A stretch of 64,000 bases of DNA. It comes from Thozetella sp. PMI_491 (lineage: Eukaryota; Ascomycota; Sordariomycetes; Chaetosphaeriales; Chaetosphaeriaceae). Positions 1-10,641 of the stretch are shown here, piece after piece. The stretch covers positions 558,001-622,000 of the forward strand of contig MU270029.1 in the NCBI GenBank assembly GCA_021432635.1, read 5' to 3'. Under the pieces are notes generated by a model that searched no databases, was not told the DNA's origin, and saw only the letters and a list, made by a program, of their open reading frames with translations. A program made the translations under genes and the position numbers. The number at the start of each line of letters is the position of its first letter. Positions within the stretch are counted from its first letter, which is position 1.

Positions 1-1122
1 AGCGGTTCGGCCTTCCGAGAGTCCCAGGCTCGCCACCTCGCCAAAGTATTGGCCAGCTTTCAGACGGGGGCGGAGATACGATGACCTTGTCACACGCTTT
101 AGGTCGGTCTGATCGGGTGTCTCGTGGATGACTTCAGCCTCGCCTCGGACAATGAAGAAGATGTCGTTGCCTGGGGCCCCCTGGCGTACAATATCGACGA
201 AGGGGGAGTACGACTTGGGCTCGGCGCTCAAGCCTAGGAAATGGAGAATGTCGGGAGGTAATGTCGAAAACAGAGGAAGCTCCTTGAGGGTCTTCCGTAC
301 ATTAACGTATCCGCTCCCAAGCGCACTGCCTCCGACGGCCGGGTCTTCTATCAACCCAGGGCTGGGCGACTTGCGCTTCTTGGTATTTATCACGACCCCT
401 TCTCGGATCGCGCCGACCTCGCCGGTGCTGACCTCTCCTGGGGCAGCCTCTCGTACCCCCTTGGCGACCAATTCCGGCACCTTGGTGCTATTGCCGCTCT
501 CTTGTCGCTTCCGCTTGAGGATGGTCAACCTCTCTTGTGCTTCGTCGCGGATGGCCTTCTCCATTTCGGGGTACCTCGGAAGCTCGGCATGGAGATCCTC
601 CTTCTTTAGCACGACGAGCAGGCACTTCGCTCTCGCCACGATCGTCGCCGTTCGCGGAATGTTCATGAGCACGCCGATCTCCCCAAAGAAGGCACCAGGC
701 TTGAGCTCGGCGTAGACAGCCTCGCCGTCGCGCGACGTGACGGCCACGACGCCACGTACGAGCCAGTACATTGCCTTCGCGTCGTCGCCCTCGGTAAGGA
801 TGTGGTCGTGGGCTGCGTGGATCTGGGGTCGGAGGTGGCGACCAATAGCAGCAAGAAAGTCGTCTGGGGCGGACATGAACAGGGGGAAGGAGCGTATTCG
901 ATCGAGGAGGTCGAGGGGCATATCAGGGATGGTAGAGGCCGTAAGCGGAGACGGGCGCATTGGTCGAGTCGGATTCGTCTCGACATTGTAGGACCGCAGC
1001 AGGGACGAGACCGAATCCGACACCTGCTGACCGCCTCCTTGGCCGGCTGCGTACTGGGCATGATGGTGCGCCAGGGCCCGGTAGGGCGAGGAGGGAGCTG
1101 AGGGCGATCTCCGCCGCATCAT
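1..1122 (-). CDS. Tandem cyclic-nucleotide-binding domain protein, 3' end outside window
   Basis: 374 codons are open from an ATG at 1122 to the window edge, with an in-frame TAG two codons upstream of that ATG. After an N-terminal tail of about 80 residues come two cyclic-nucleotide-binding folds. The first (residues about 85-205) has the phosphate-binding-cassette pattern FGEIGVLMNIPRTAT; the second (from about residue 290) has GAPGNDIFFIVRGEAEVI and FGEVASLGLSEGRTA, reaching the edge. A lysine/arginine-rich linker (KKRKSPSP) separates them. Order and spacing resemble PKA regulatory subunits, but no dimerisation/docking domain or pseudosubstrate site is visible. Family knowledge: some filamentous fungi have proteins with two such domains followed by F-box/LRR regions; that part would lie to the left and cannot be seen. 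Domain call is firm; cAMP binding is inferred. Confidence 0.85.
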   Translation of the reverse strand, partial: MMRRRSPSAPSSPYRALAHHHAQYAAGQGGGQQVSDSVSSLLRSYNVETNPTRPMRPSPLTASTIPDMPLDLLDRIRSFPLFMSAPDDFLAAIGRHLRPQIHAAHDHILTEGDDAKAMYWLVRGVVAVTSRDGEAVYAELKPGAFFGEIGVLMNIPRTATIVARAKCLLVVLKKEDLHAELPRYPEMEKAIRDEAQERLTILKRKRQESGNSTKVPELVAKGVREAAPGEVSTGEVGAIREGVVINTKKRKSPSPGLIEDPAVGGSALGSGYVNVRKTLKELPLFSTLPPDILHFLGLSAEPKSYSPFVDIVRQGAPGNDIFFIVRGEAEVIHETPDQTDLKRVTRSSYLRPRLKAGQYFGEVASLGLSEGRTA

Positions 1123-4100
1123 GGACTATTGCAACAAGGCAGGGCTACACCCCAGATCTCGATGGCCCGGATGGAACCTAGCAAGCTATTTGGAAGCTCC
1201 CGAGCGTTTCCACTCCGCGACCCCCAAGGGCTGTGGCTATCGAATGACGTGTACTCTCTCGTCTGCGTTGGGTATGGTGCGGCCGGGAAGCGTTCAGGTG
1301 GACATTAGGCGGGAGCAGTTCATGCTATGGCACCCGAGGCACGGTTCAAGCTCGCCAGTCTGCCAGGCGCGGGAAGATTTGGAGAAGGAGGTTAATGCCC
1401 CCGCTGCTCTGCCGGTGCCGTTGCCGTTGCGGGGAACTAAATGGTCTCGTGGGCGGTCTTGGCGAGGGTTGACAGGTCGAACGAAGCCGCCAGTGTCCGG
1501 GGAGGCAGGACGCGGGATCCGGGGGTTTCGCACTGGTGCGGCGCTCTCGATCGCGGGTTGGTGATGGCACGCCCAGGCGAGACACCGTTCGCATAGGATG
1601 CAGGCAGCTTCCGGAGTGCGAGCCGGCGGCGTAGCCTCGCGACCGTTCGAGGTAGATGAAGCTGGCGAGCAAGAAACTTGGTCAGCCGTCAATGCTTGCT
1701 GGGTGGATGCCCGGAATGGCTGGGCGAGCCGTCAGCGGAAGGGAGCAAGTTGAAACGCACTCGCAGAGGGCGGCAAGCCGATTTTGGAGTTTGCCAGACC
1801 GAGCTCAGTGGGGTAAAAGACGACGCTGGAAAGACGAGCTAAGGAAGCCGGCCTTTGTCTAGGCGAAAAGCGCGCGCGCGGGTTGGGGGAGCGATTAGTG
1901 CCGCGCCTTAGGGGGGGGGGGGGGGGGAGCAACGAGGTTTCGTTTGCAGAGAGCAGCACTGCGAGGTCGAGAGGAGCGGAGGGAGGTGGTGAGCTCGGAG
2001 GATCTGGATGCACCGTACAAACGTCTCGGCTGGGGGGGCAGACGTGGGGCTCGGCGACTCGGTCATCAGTCCATCCACCTAACTATCCACACACACTAAA
2101 CTACCTTACCCTTTGCTCTGTACCTACAGCACACGCCGTGCAAGCCTCTTTTTTATTTGATTCTGTTACTGGAGCGCTTTTTTAAGGTTCACGGCGGACA
2201 AACGCGGCTGGGATGGCAGAGTGCAAGGAAAAAAAAAAAAAGAAAGTGGCCACCTTGGCTCGCCTCGCCCCGGCAGTCTGTTCGTCAGCGCTCGGGCTTG
2301 GGCAATTGTCAAACGTCAGCTGGGAGAGACGGGGGAGGATGGGCGGTCCAAAAAGTTGAGAGGCGGTTCCCTGCCAATTTCGCAGTCCCGCCGGTGCGTT
2401 GCCGCGCGATCCATCCACCATCCACCAGCGTGGGAGCAGGGGTGCGAAGGCACGCACCCTGCGCGGGCCAGCGGGTTCCTGGTGCCATGCCGTCTTGCCT
2501 CCTTTGCCCTTGGCCTGAGCTGGCCCTGCAGAAAATGGAGAGAAAGCACGAGCCACATAGCGGACTCGCCGCCAGCTCCCACTGGCAGGCACGAACGGAG
2601 CCAGGTTTACGAGTTTAAAAGTTGGGACCTCGAGGTCTGTGTGTGTGTATCGTGAGTGTGTGTGTCGTGTGCGACGGCCGACCCTTTCCGTCTTCCCCCC
2701 CCCTCTGCTGCTTTCTCTCCCTCTCTAGCTCTCTACCTACTAGCTAGCTCCCCTCTTTTCGCTGTCGCGACTCCAACAGGGAATTCCCGTCACGCTTCCT
2801 GAGGCCCGGCACCCATCACTCCGCATGCATGTCTACTGGGAATAGGATCAATATAGCCCCCCTCCCTCCCTCCCCCCCCTTCGCTGTTGCTCTTGGGAGT
2901 CGTGCCTTTAACGGCAAGGCCCTGGTGATCCTGATGCTCTCGGGTCAGCCACTTGGGCTTCCCCTGGCCGATACCGCACTAGGCGTTCCGCAGACCCTGC
3001 AAGTCCAGTTGGCAGCGACCACCTGTCCGGAGAGCCGCGGCAAAGCAGATAATAATGATAATACCTAACCGACTTCGCTGCGGCGGGGATGGAGAGGCTA
3101 GCGTGTCCCGTCTGACCGCGCTGTATTGTGCCACAGCACCGCTGTTGCGATGCACCATGCGAAACGGCACTACCGCGCGCGTGGTGACGAAAGCCACACC
3201 GCCGCAGGTACACTCTCCATTGCAACTGTAAAGCACTGCAGAACACTGCAGAGTTCTGCAAAGTTCTGCAGCGCACCCTAGATGATGGGGCACCCAGGGA
3301 AATCCCCCCCCGCTGGGCAAGCAGGGCAGGGCAGGGCCGGCCGCCCACTGCCGTGATTTCTGCTAGTCAAGGGAGCCCGGTTCCCGAATCCCACTGTGCT
3401 CCTACTGGTCGCGTCCCCCATCGAGACGGCCTTCCTAGTGGTGGAGAGGCCACATGGTCTCGGCTCCTCGAGCTCCTCTGGAAGGCGAGATAACAGGCTG
3501 GAGCGAGAAGCAACCGGCTCCGTTTGCGTAGCACACGTGTAGAAACAGATCTCTGGGAAGTGGGATTTACAAGTCCGGCCACCGTTGTGCGCTGTTTCAT
3601 CTGCCCCCCGAGTACGATGACCATGACCCCTGAGCCCTGGGACTGCGGAGACCTACCACCTCCACCCCCGGAACACCCGGGCTGCCCCGCCGCCTCAGCC
3701 CTGCAGGTTCTTTCGAGAACAATTCTAGCGCTAGATCACCCGTGGTCAGAGCGTCTCTCGCCTTGCCTGAAATGTCGAAGCTCAGCTGAGCCCTGCCAGA
3801 GCGGGCTAAGCGCAGGTCGCGTGGCCGCGTGGATGGCCGGCGAACAAGAACGAACCAGAGGAAGATGCCACCATCGCATGCAGAGCCAATAGTCTTTGCC
3901 GGCCAGGGACCATCCGTATCAATGAATGGCGCACCAAGGGGAGTGAAGCTCTCGGACACCCGGGAACTGGCCGCCAAACTGGTAGACTAGAACTGCCATA
4001 CTACGACAGCCGCCGTGCCCCTCTCGGACAAGCCGAGGCTGCGACCGAGGAGATAACCGATTATGCGTCGCACAAGGGCAGTAAGCAGAGTGGTTGAAGG

Positions 4101-4625
4101 AGCCTGGCGGTGCAAAATCAAAGCAGTCTCCGTACTAAGCTCGCGAGGCAGCATGTAATTATGGGAAAGCCCGGCCAAGAGCCCACTAGCGTAAGAGCGA
4201 TGCTCCGCGGATCCGATGCATTGTGGTACACTCGTTTATTGCCTGTTCACGGAAGCTTACGCTTCTCCCTGGCCGCTGTTTACTGGAGACCACCACTTCC
4301 GAACACCATTGCCTCTGTCATTTTTCCAAAGTTCCCTCCAGGGTGCTCCAGGCCATAGCCACCAACGCGGCCCGAGGCCCAGCTGAAGAGTAGGTATGGA
4401 CGGCGTCGAGAACACGCCTTCGCCGCGCATGCGGTCGGGTATCATTTTCCCCCAATGCGGCGTAGCCCTCCCATCGAGCCTCGTCGTCACCGCTCACTCT
4501 CGCCGCCACAAAACACCCATCAAGCCGCCAAGCCCCCCAACGTTGCAAATCTTGTCCCGTTCTAGAACTCTTGGCCGCGCACCGATCCCCCCGTAGCAAC
4601 GCTCGTAACCTAATGGCGTCTGCTG
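1123..4625. other. Long intergenic tract, no gene recognised
   Basis: About 3.5 kb between the 5' end of the cyclic-nucleotide-binding gene and the 3' end of the secreted-protein gene. It holds a run of 17 G (1911-1927), a TG-rich microsatellite (about 2636-2672), a pyrimidine-rich stretch (about 2697-2760) and a short inverted repeat CTGCAGAAC/GTTCTGCAG (3236-3244 and 3263-3271). Open frames here show no recognisable domain. Parts probably serve as promoter and long 5' leader for the leftmost gene. Confidence 0.6.
1911..1927 (+). repeat. G17 homopolymer
   Basis: Seventeen consecutive G on the + strand (C on the coding strand of the leftmost gene), about 790 bp upstream of that gene's ATG. 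Such runs are length-unstable, can form G-quadruplexes and are prone to assembly error. Confidence 0.9.
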
Positions 4626-5018
4626 TCAGAGCCCGCATATGCCGTAGTTGCAGTTCAAGCCACCTTTGCTCCCTGGGGCCGGGCAACAAACGGACCCCCC
4701 AGCACAGAAGCAGGATGCAGGCAGCTCGTTCGGCTGCTTTCCCTTTGATCCCTTCTGGCCTTTCCGCCTGTATGCTACCCATGTGAGGTGCTCTGATGGT
4801 GCCGAGGAGGCGGGGACTGGTCGGCGCATGGAGGGCGATCTGGATGTGTCCGAAGATGTTGTCGCGTGCGGTGCCTTGACCACAAAAGGCGTCCGTAGGG
4901 GCTGCTCATCCACCAGCCCTGGCGACTGTACTCTCATGGTGCCGTGGGTCAGGGGCCGGATCGGCTTCGCTGCCGTCAACGCCGCCAGGGCCATGGCCAC
5001 GAGAGCTAGGGCCTTCAT
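4626..5018 (-). CDS. Small secreted cysteine-rich protein (effector-like)
   Basis: 130 residues from the ATG at 5018. The frame is open further upstream, but only this start gives a clean signal peptide: MKALALVAMALAALTAA with likely cleavage before KP. A serine/proline-rich pro-region follows, then a basic stretch (YRRKGQKGSKGK), and all six cysteines sit in the last 28 residues in the pattern C-x-C-x5-C-C-x10-C-x4-C, ending ICGL. RR just before the cysteine domain could be a Kex2-type processing site, releasing a compact disulfide-bonded peptide. A TATA-like element lies at 5385-5392. I do not recognise the family; size, signal peptide and clustered cysteines match fungal small secreted proteins (effectors, antimicrobial or surface peptides). 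No function should be assigned beyond secretion. Confidence 0.65.
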   Translation of the reverse strand: MKALALVAMALAALTAAKPIRPLTHGTMRVQSPGLVDEQPLRTPFVVKAPHATTSSDTSRSPSMRRPVPASSAPSEHLTWVAYRRKGQKGSKGKQPNELPASCFCAGGSVCCPAPGSKGGLNCNYGICGL

Positions 5019-6722
5019 GTTGGCTCCCGAGCTGCGCACTTCGTTAGGCTTCCTCGAGCCGGGTGGATGGCGCAGTGTAGTATAAGGTAAGAATGGGCAA
5101 GCAGCTCGGCTGCACGTCCATCCACAGAGACAGGCTGAAAAGGATGCTGCAGATAGCACAGATGACTGCGGTTCGTTGTCGTTAAACTCGTGCTGCGATA
5201 TACGCACCCGACTCCTCGTTGGTACCGATCGAGCCCCGAAGATGCAGCAGCAAACAAAGCTGGCGTTGCTCCTGGACAATCTCGTCGTTTTTGCTGCAAC
5301 AAGGCCAACATACACGCTGGCAAGATGAGTTTTGTCAAGGGCTACTCGGTCCAACGTGAGACACGCCGAAGAATGGGCGCTGGGCTATATACGCGAGCGC
5401 ACTCGACGGGCGCCCCCAACGATGGGAAAGCTTTACCCAAGCTTTAACCCCAGGAACGCATGATCGCCCAGCTCGAGCGATTTGCACGGATAGTGACGAA
5501 AGCGGTATGCTAAAGGCTAAAAGCAGAGAGCCCAGCTCTGTCATGCCCACGGCAATCTATCGTACCCGGATAGGCGACAGGAGGCTCCGGCAAAACAGCC
5601 GGCTGTGTCAATCGACCGGTCGATTTGCTGCGTCGCGTGCCCCTGGATATTGCCTAGACATTATCCACCACCGCAATCCAGGGCGCCAAGGCTGGCACGA
5701 CGGCCCCCCTGCGGGCGGTCGTTTTGAGGGGGAGGGAGGCCAAGAGGCACACACGCCCTGGCGGCCAGTCGGTATGCAGGCAGGTATGAGCGTTGCACCA
5801 CTGCAAGCAACGAGGGAAGCGCCCTTGGGAAGCACCACCCGCAGGGACTTAAGGTACAGCGCATGCAATATCAAAAGTTGGGGGTCATGGATGCTTATCG
5901 ACGGAGACTTTATGAACGAGTAGGGAAGTAAATAGAGATAATAGAGTGTCAACCTATTTTTACTAGTGAATAATAGGTGCCACCCAATCATGAGAGACTC
6001 GAGCGAGAAACCAAGACAAGCAATTCCCACTCAGCCCCCTAGCCGCATTGGATGTGGAGGTAGTTGAAGCGGGCAAGAGGAGAGCACGTTGCAACTCGAT
6101 TGGAAGAAGCCAAGGCGCCAAGCTGGACTGGCAGCTGCCCGTTGCATCGCTTCGTAGCTCCGCTTAAGGAAGAGAGAGAAGCGAACGAAAAAGATGGAGA
6201 TACACGCACCGGAATTGGGGCTTGCTGGAGGTATGGCAAGACATGAGGCATCAGAGGTCGTTTAAACCCGGTGGGCTCAACTCTCGGCGCCGGTAACGAG
6301 GTCTGCATCTCGCGGGATTTCTAGGTTACGTCCTATTTACTCCGTAGCTGCTTAACCTAGCAGCGGCACCTGACCGGACCCCTATGAATCACAGCCTAAG
6401 CTTGCCGACCGGTGGCCAATGTTGGGCCTAAAGTCCGTAGCTAGGGCATCCCGACAGGGCACACGCCTCGGCTCTTTCTGTGGGCAGCGCGCGGCCGGAC
6501 AAAACCAGGGCTCCAAAGTCCGAGAAGCTTCCAGTGCCCGTGGGGCATCCACAGCATTGACCAATGACGCCTTAGGTAAGCGCCATGCACCACCTCCTCC
6601 GCAACGTCATTCAAGCCGTCGCCTACCGAATCTTCTTTTAACACCGGTCTCATCGCGGTGGACAGCCATCTCTCCCCCCTTTCGTACCACATCTCCTTTG
6701 TCCGCAACACACACTCCCCAGC
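5019..6722. other. Intergenic, divergent promoters
   Basis: 1.7 kb between the starts of the secreted protein (-) and the GHITM-like gene (+). A TATA-like CTATATAC at 5385-5392 could serve the minus-strand gene. No coding signal recognised. Confidence 0.55.
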
Positions 6723-7855
6723 ATGTCGTTCACCCTCACGATCCGCCAGGGGCCCGCGCGCCTGGCGTCGCGGGTGCCGCAGCTCGCGAAGAGCTTTGCG
6801 CGGACCTCAGAATTCGCCCCCGCCGCCCGGAGCTTCCAGACCTCGGCCAGGCAGAATGGCTTCTTCACGCCCCGGACAGCGTCGCTCGTCTTCCGCGCCA
6901 ACGCGAAGCCCGCCAACAGCCTCGTCTCTCGCCTTGTAGGTGCTAGCCGCGGCTACCAGACGCAGAACGTCGCCGCCCAGGCCAACAACCAGGGTTCGCT
7001 GATTCAGAAGCTGCTGGTGGGCGGCGCCATCTTCGGCGGCACTCTGGTAGCTATCAACGTCGTGTTCAACCGCGAGACGCGCGAAGATGGAGGCATGCCC
7101 TTGTACGAGCGGTCGTACCTCAACAACACCTTCCTCCACACCGGCCTGGGTATCGGCATTATCGGCCTGACGGCCCGCCAGATGATCCAGACCGGCTTTG
7201 TGTATCGCATCATGATGACCAACCCATGGGTCGTGGCCATCGGTGGTCTTGCGCTGAGCTTTGGCACCATGATCGGCACCCGGTCTATTGATCCTGACAA
7301 GTGAGTTAAACCTGCACGCAGTTCTCCGCTTCCCCCACGGCCGTAGACTAACAAAGCCCCCCCAATAGCTACGTTCCGAAGTACGCTCTGTGGACTGCCT
7401 TCAACGCCACCCAGGCTGCCTTTGTCGCCCCCCTGCTGGCCTTCGCCCCCCCTGCCTTGATCGCTCGCGCCGGTCTCTACACCATCGCCATGATGGGCGC
7501 CATTTCGTTCGTCGGTGCTACCGCGAAGCAGGAGAAGTATCTCTACATCGGTGGTCCTCTGCTCGCCGGGGCCGCCATCGTCGCCGTCTCGGGTCTTGCA
7601 CCCCTCGTCATTCCCGCTACTGCCGTCCGCACGCTTGCCATCACTGAGAACCTCTGGCTCTACGGCGGTCTTGCCGTCTTCGGTGGCTTCACTCTGTACG
7701 ACGTCCAGAAGGTGCTGTACCACGCGCGTCTTGCCGAGCGGGGCGTCATCAAGCGCGACCCCATCAACGAGAGCATCAGCCTCGAGCTGGACTTCCTCAA
7801 CATCTTCATCCGGATGCTCCAGATCCTCATGATGCAGGGCAACCGGAGGAAGTAA
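6723..7855 (+). CDS. Mitochondrial BI-1 family protein, GHITM/MICS1-like
   Basis: Two exons, 6723-7300 and 7369-7855, give 354 residues. The 68-nt intron has donor GTGAGT, branch GACTAACA and acceptor AATAG and splits an asparagine codon (DPD-N-YVPK). The N-terminus is rich in R, S and A with no acid, and RSFQTSARQ looks like a matrix-protease cleavage region, so mitochondrial import is expected. Seven or so hydrophobic segments follow from residue about 97, with the Bax-inhibitor-1 family signature around AKQEKYLYIGGPLLAGAAIV and LYDVQKVLYHAR. Length and layout match human GHITM (about 345 aa), an inner-membrane protein linked to cristae shape and cation/proton exchange. The downstream MsrA gene is convergent (422 bp between stops). 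Family assignment is confident; transport role is from the family. Confidence 0.9.
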
Positions 7856-8277
7856 GCAGTCGGGGTTTATCCAGGGTTGGTATATGTAAGGTTACGGGTT
7901 AGAGGTGAATCAGCCATTGTTTAGTAAAATACCAAGTCCGGAAGGACATCGAGCCTGTCCGTTGGGCAAGCAGGCAAACCCGAGAGAATCATCTCTACTC
8001 AGTGGTTTCTGCACATTAGGAGTACGAGGCGTCAGTCACGAGACAAGTCGAGATGTAGCTCAGAAGAATAGATCAAATTAACTACTCTGAAGTAGATATT
8101 GCCCATTCTTTATCTATGTCGGAGAACTAGTGTAGGAATGGTAACCATACATGTGGAAGTGCCTTGAACCTTAAAACACCTGCCGCCTTTACCCTGCTTT
8201 ATAAATACTGGTCATGGACCTCGCTCTCCGCCAATGGCAGAAGCGCACGTCTTCCCGTCCGTCCTTCATCCACCCAG
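7856..8277. other. Convergent 3' region
   Basis: 422 bp between the stops of the GHITM-like gene (+) and MsrA (-). It should hold both 3' untranslated regions; A/T-rich segments near 8090-8120 suit polyadenylation. Nothing else recognised. Confidence 0.55.
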
Positions 8278-8970
8278 TTACTTCAACTCCGGGAACTTCC
8301 TAACGAAGTGGCTCGGGCACGCGTATCCGTACGGGTTGTTGTTGAGATACAGTTGGTGGTAGTCCTCAGCATCCCACCACTTCCCGGCGGGGAGGATCTC
8401 AGTGACAATCTTACCTCCCCACCACTGCTCGCTGGCCTTCTGTGTAACTTCGCGTGCCACCTTCTCCTGCTCTTCGTTGTGGAAGAAGATGCCGCTTCGG
8501 TACTGCGTCCCACGGTCCGGGCCCTGGTAGTTGAGCGTCGTGGGGTCGTGCATCCGGTAGAAGAACTCGAGGAGCTGGCGGTAGGTGATCTTGGTCGGGT
8601 CGTACACGATCTGGGTGGCCTCGGCATCTATCGGACCCCCCCGGCGTTAGCAATCTGTCGCTGTGCGCACCAAAAGGAGGCTAGCACGATCAAAATTAAG
8701 AGAACGAGAAGGGTGCTTACGTCCTGTGGTCCCGGAGCATACGGAGCGATACGACGGGCTCTCGGTATTGCCGCCTATGTAGCCGACGCGGGCGTCGTAG
8801 AGCCCCTTGCCCTCAAACTGCTGGCGGTAGGCGTACTCGACGCCCCAGAAGCAGCCGGCGGCGACGGTCGCCTTCTCGGCGCCCTCGGGGAAGCTCTGCG
8901 GAGCGGGCATCTTGGCGGGTGTGCTGAAGTTGCGGAGGAAGCGGGAGAAAAAGGACGGCGTGGTAGCCAT
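8278..8970 (-). CDS. mxr1: Peptide methionine sulfoxide reductase MsrA
   Basis: Exons 8970-8721 and 8627-8278 encode 199 residues; the donor GTAAGC splits the histidine codon of the family's SGTTGHAEA motif. The enzyme reduces methionine-S-sulfoxide in proteins with thioredoxin as reductant. The catalytic motif GCFWG is present (Cys40), followed by the conserved YDARVGYIGG and YDPTKITY blocks, and PYGYACPSHF near the C-terminus supplies a candidate resolving cysteine. The chosen start gives MATTPSFFSRFLRNFSTPAK, a plausible mitochondrial presequence, with a second Met at residue 21 that could yield a cytosolic form. The frame stays open for more than 130 codons upstream, including a hydrophobic stretch, but contains no other ATG. 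Family and splicing are confident. Confidence 0.93.
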
Positions 8971-9657
8971 AAATACCACGGCGGCGATTAGGGCGACTAG
9001 CAGCGGTCTCGCTATTGCGGTCTTGTGCCGGTGGGGTCGATGTCGCGATCGTGGTGGGGGAGGGGTCTCGGCCTGCGATGGTTGAGACAGCTTCGGTGTC
9101 GCTCGAGAGCTTGTGTTCTGTCTTTGTAAGATTTCAGCAACGTTGGGATGACAATGCGAACGGAGCTGCGGTTTTATAACTTCGGCGTCCAGCACCACGG
9201 AGAGAGAAAAAAGAAAAATTTGAATTTGGGTAGTCCCATTCGTACTGCACACAATTGACTGACGACATGGAAGCACTTGATGGCTGCTTCGCCCCGGATC
9301 TGACAAATCCCGAGGGCCGGCCGCGCTATCGCCTCCCTGGCCCTCAACCAGCCTACCACAGCCCAAAGTCCTAAAGTGGATTCGTCTTTACCGCATCTGA
9401 TAGTCTGATGGAATCAATGGCGGCACTGTCAAGGAACCCGATTAGGGCCCCTTGGGCCCCAGCACCTCCCCCCAGCAGCACTGCCCAGCGATTTGGCATC
9501 GGAAATCCTCCCCCACGGCCTACATACCTTGCTATATACCCTAGTGGTTGATTCCAAAGCACCTCTTACAGCCCATTTCCCGACTTGGACGACCACTGCC
9601 CCAACGTACGTCTCTTGTGATTAGGCAAGCAGCCAGCTTGAAGGGAGCTGAGGAGTC
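8971..9657. promoter_or_regulatory. Shared divergent promoter region, mxr1 / Nudix gene
   Basis: 687 bp separate the ATGs of MsrA (-) and the Nudix hydrolase (+). Both genes must start transcription here. No specific factor site was identified with confidence. Confidence 0.5.
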
Positions 9658-10278
9658 ATGGCACAGCCTCAGCATGTGCGAGTTGGGGTGGCAGCCATTA
9701 TTGTGGATGACAATGGGAGGATGGTTATGGGCAAGCGTAAAGGCGCTGCGCTAGGTGTTGGTAAGTAAGGTAGTGCTGTCTCAGTGAGACGGCCTGTACG
9801 AAACCTCGGCAATCTATAGCCCGCACCAACCAGTTCGTAGCATGCTGATCTGCCCCAGGCCAATGGCAGTTCCCCGGTGGCCACCTCGAGATGGGTGAGA
9901 CTTACTTTGGCTGTGCCGAGCGTGAGGCCCTCGAGGAGTCGGGTCTGAAGGTGAAAGCAATCAAGCTGGTATCAGCAACGGATGGCCTCTTTAGCCCGAC
10001 ACAGCAATACATCACTCTCTTTGTCCTCTGCCGCAGGGAAGACCCCCAAGAACAGCCCAGGGTAAGTACATGTTGCCTCCTTGTAGACATGGGACCTGCT
10101 ACTTATCCGCCTTCAGGTCCTCGAGCCGCACAAATGCGAGGGGTGGAGTTGGCAGACGTGGCAGGACGTGAGGAACATCATCCGCGATGGAACGGAGGGC
10201 GTGTTCCTCCCAATCACGAACCTTCTGAACGACCATCCCGACATCGAGGCGCTCACATCCGTAGCTCCACAACCGTAG
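9658..10278 (+). CDS. Nudix hydrolase, NUDT15/MTH2-like
   Basis: Three exons (9658-9760, 9859-10061, 10117-10278) encode 155 residues; donors are GTAAGT, acceptors CCCCAG and CTTCAG. The Nudix box G-x5-E-x7-REUxEExGU is complete: GHLEMGE, then TYFGCAE, then REALEESGL (residues about 42-64), including the metal-binding glutamates. The surroundings are NUDT15-like: HVRVGVAAIIV at the N-terminus, GKRKGA, GQWQFPGGHLEMGE, and EPHKCEGWSW after the box. NUDT15/MTH2 enzymes hydrolyse nucleoside triphosphates including oxidised or modified dGTP; the substrate here is inferred. It is divergent from mxr1 and convergent with rps16. Confidence 0.88.
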
Positions 10279-10641
10279 TCATTTTGGGGAGAGAACGAGT
10301 TTCAAGCATAGCAAGGGGTCCAATAGATATTTGCACTTGCCAGCAGGCCAGTAAATACGCAGACACGAGCAGCACGATCACGACCACAGGTATTCCGCCC
10401 GGCCCACCAAATAAATCTTGTCAGTCAAGCGGCCTCAAATTTGACGCTATCTCGACTGGGCTTTGGGATTTCCATGCAGCAGCCGGAGCAACCCCCTCGC
10501 AAGAATGGGTATCGCGGCTAGCTTGATACCGAGATGCTTCCTTGACCCGTAAACCCATTGACGGCCATCTCTATTCCGTGACCATGCCAACCCCAAAGCA
10601 AAGCAGCAAACGCAAGCACCAAGGGATCCAGCACCAGCTTT
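10279..10641. other. Convergent 3' region
   Basis: 363 bp between the stops of the Nudix gene (+) and rps16 (-); expected to contain both 3' untranslated regions. No other feature seen. Confidence 0.5.

Noticed and set aside
8164-8991. 275-codon + strand frame
   Set aside because: Antisense to the MsrA gene and crossing its intron; the minus-strand protein is unambiguous.
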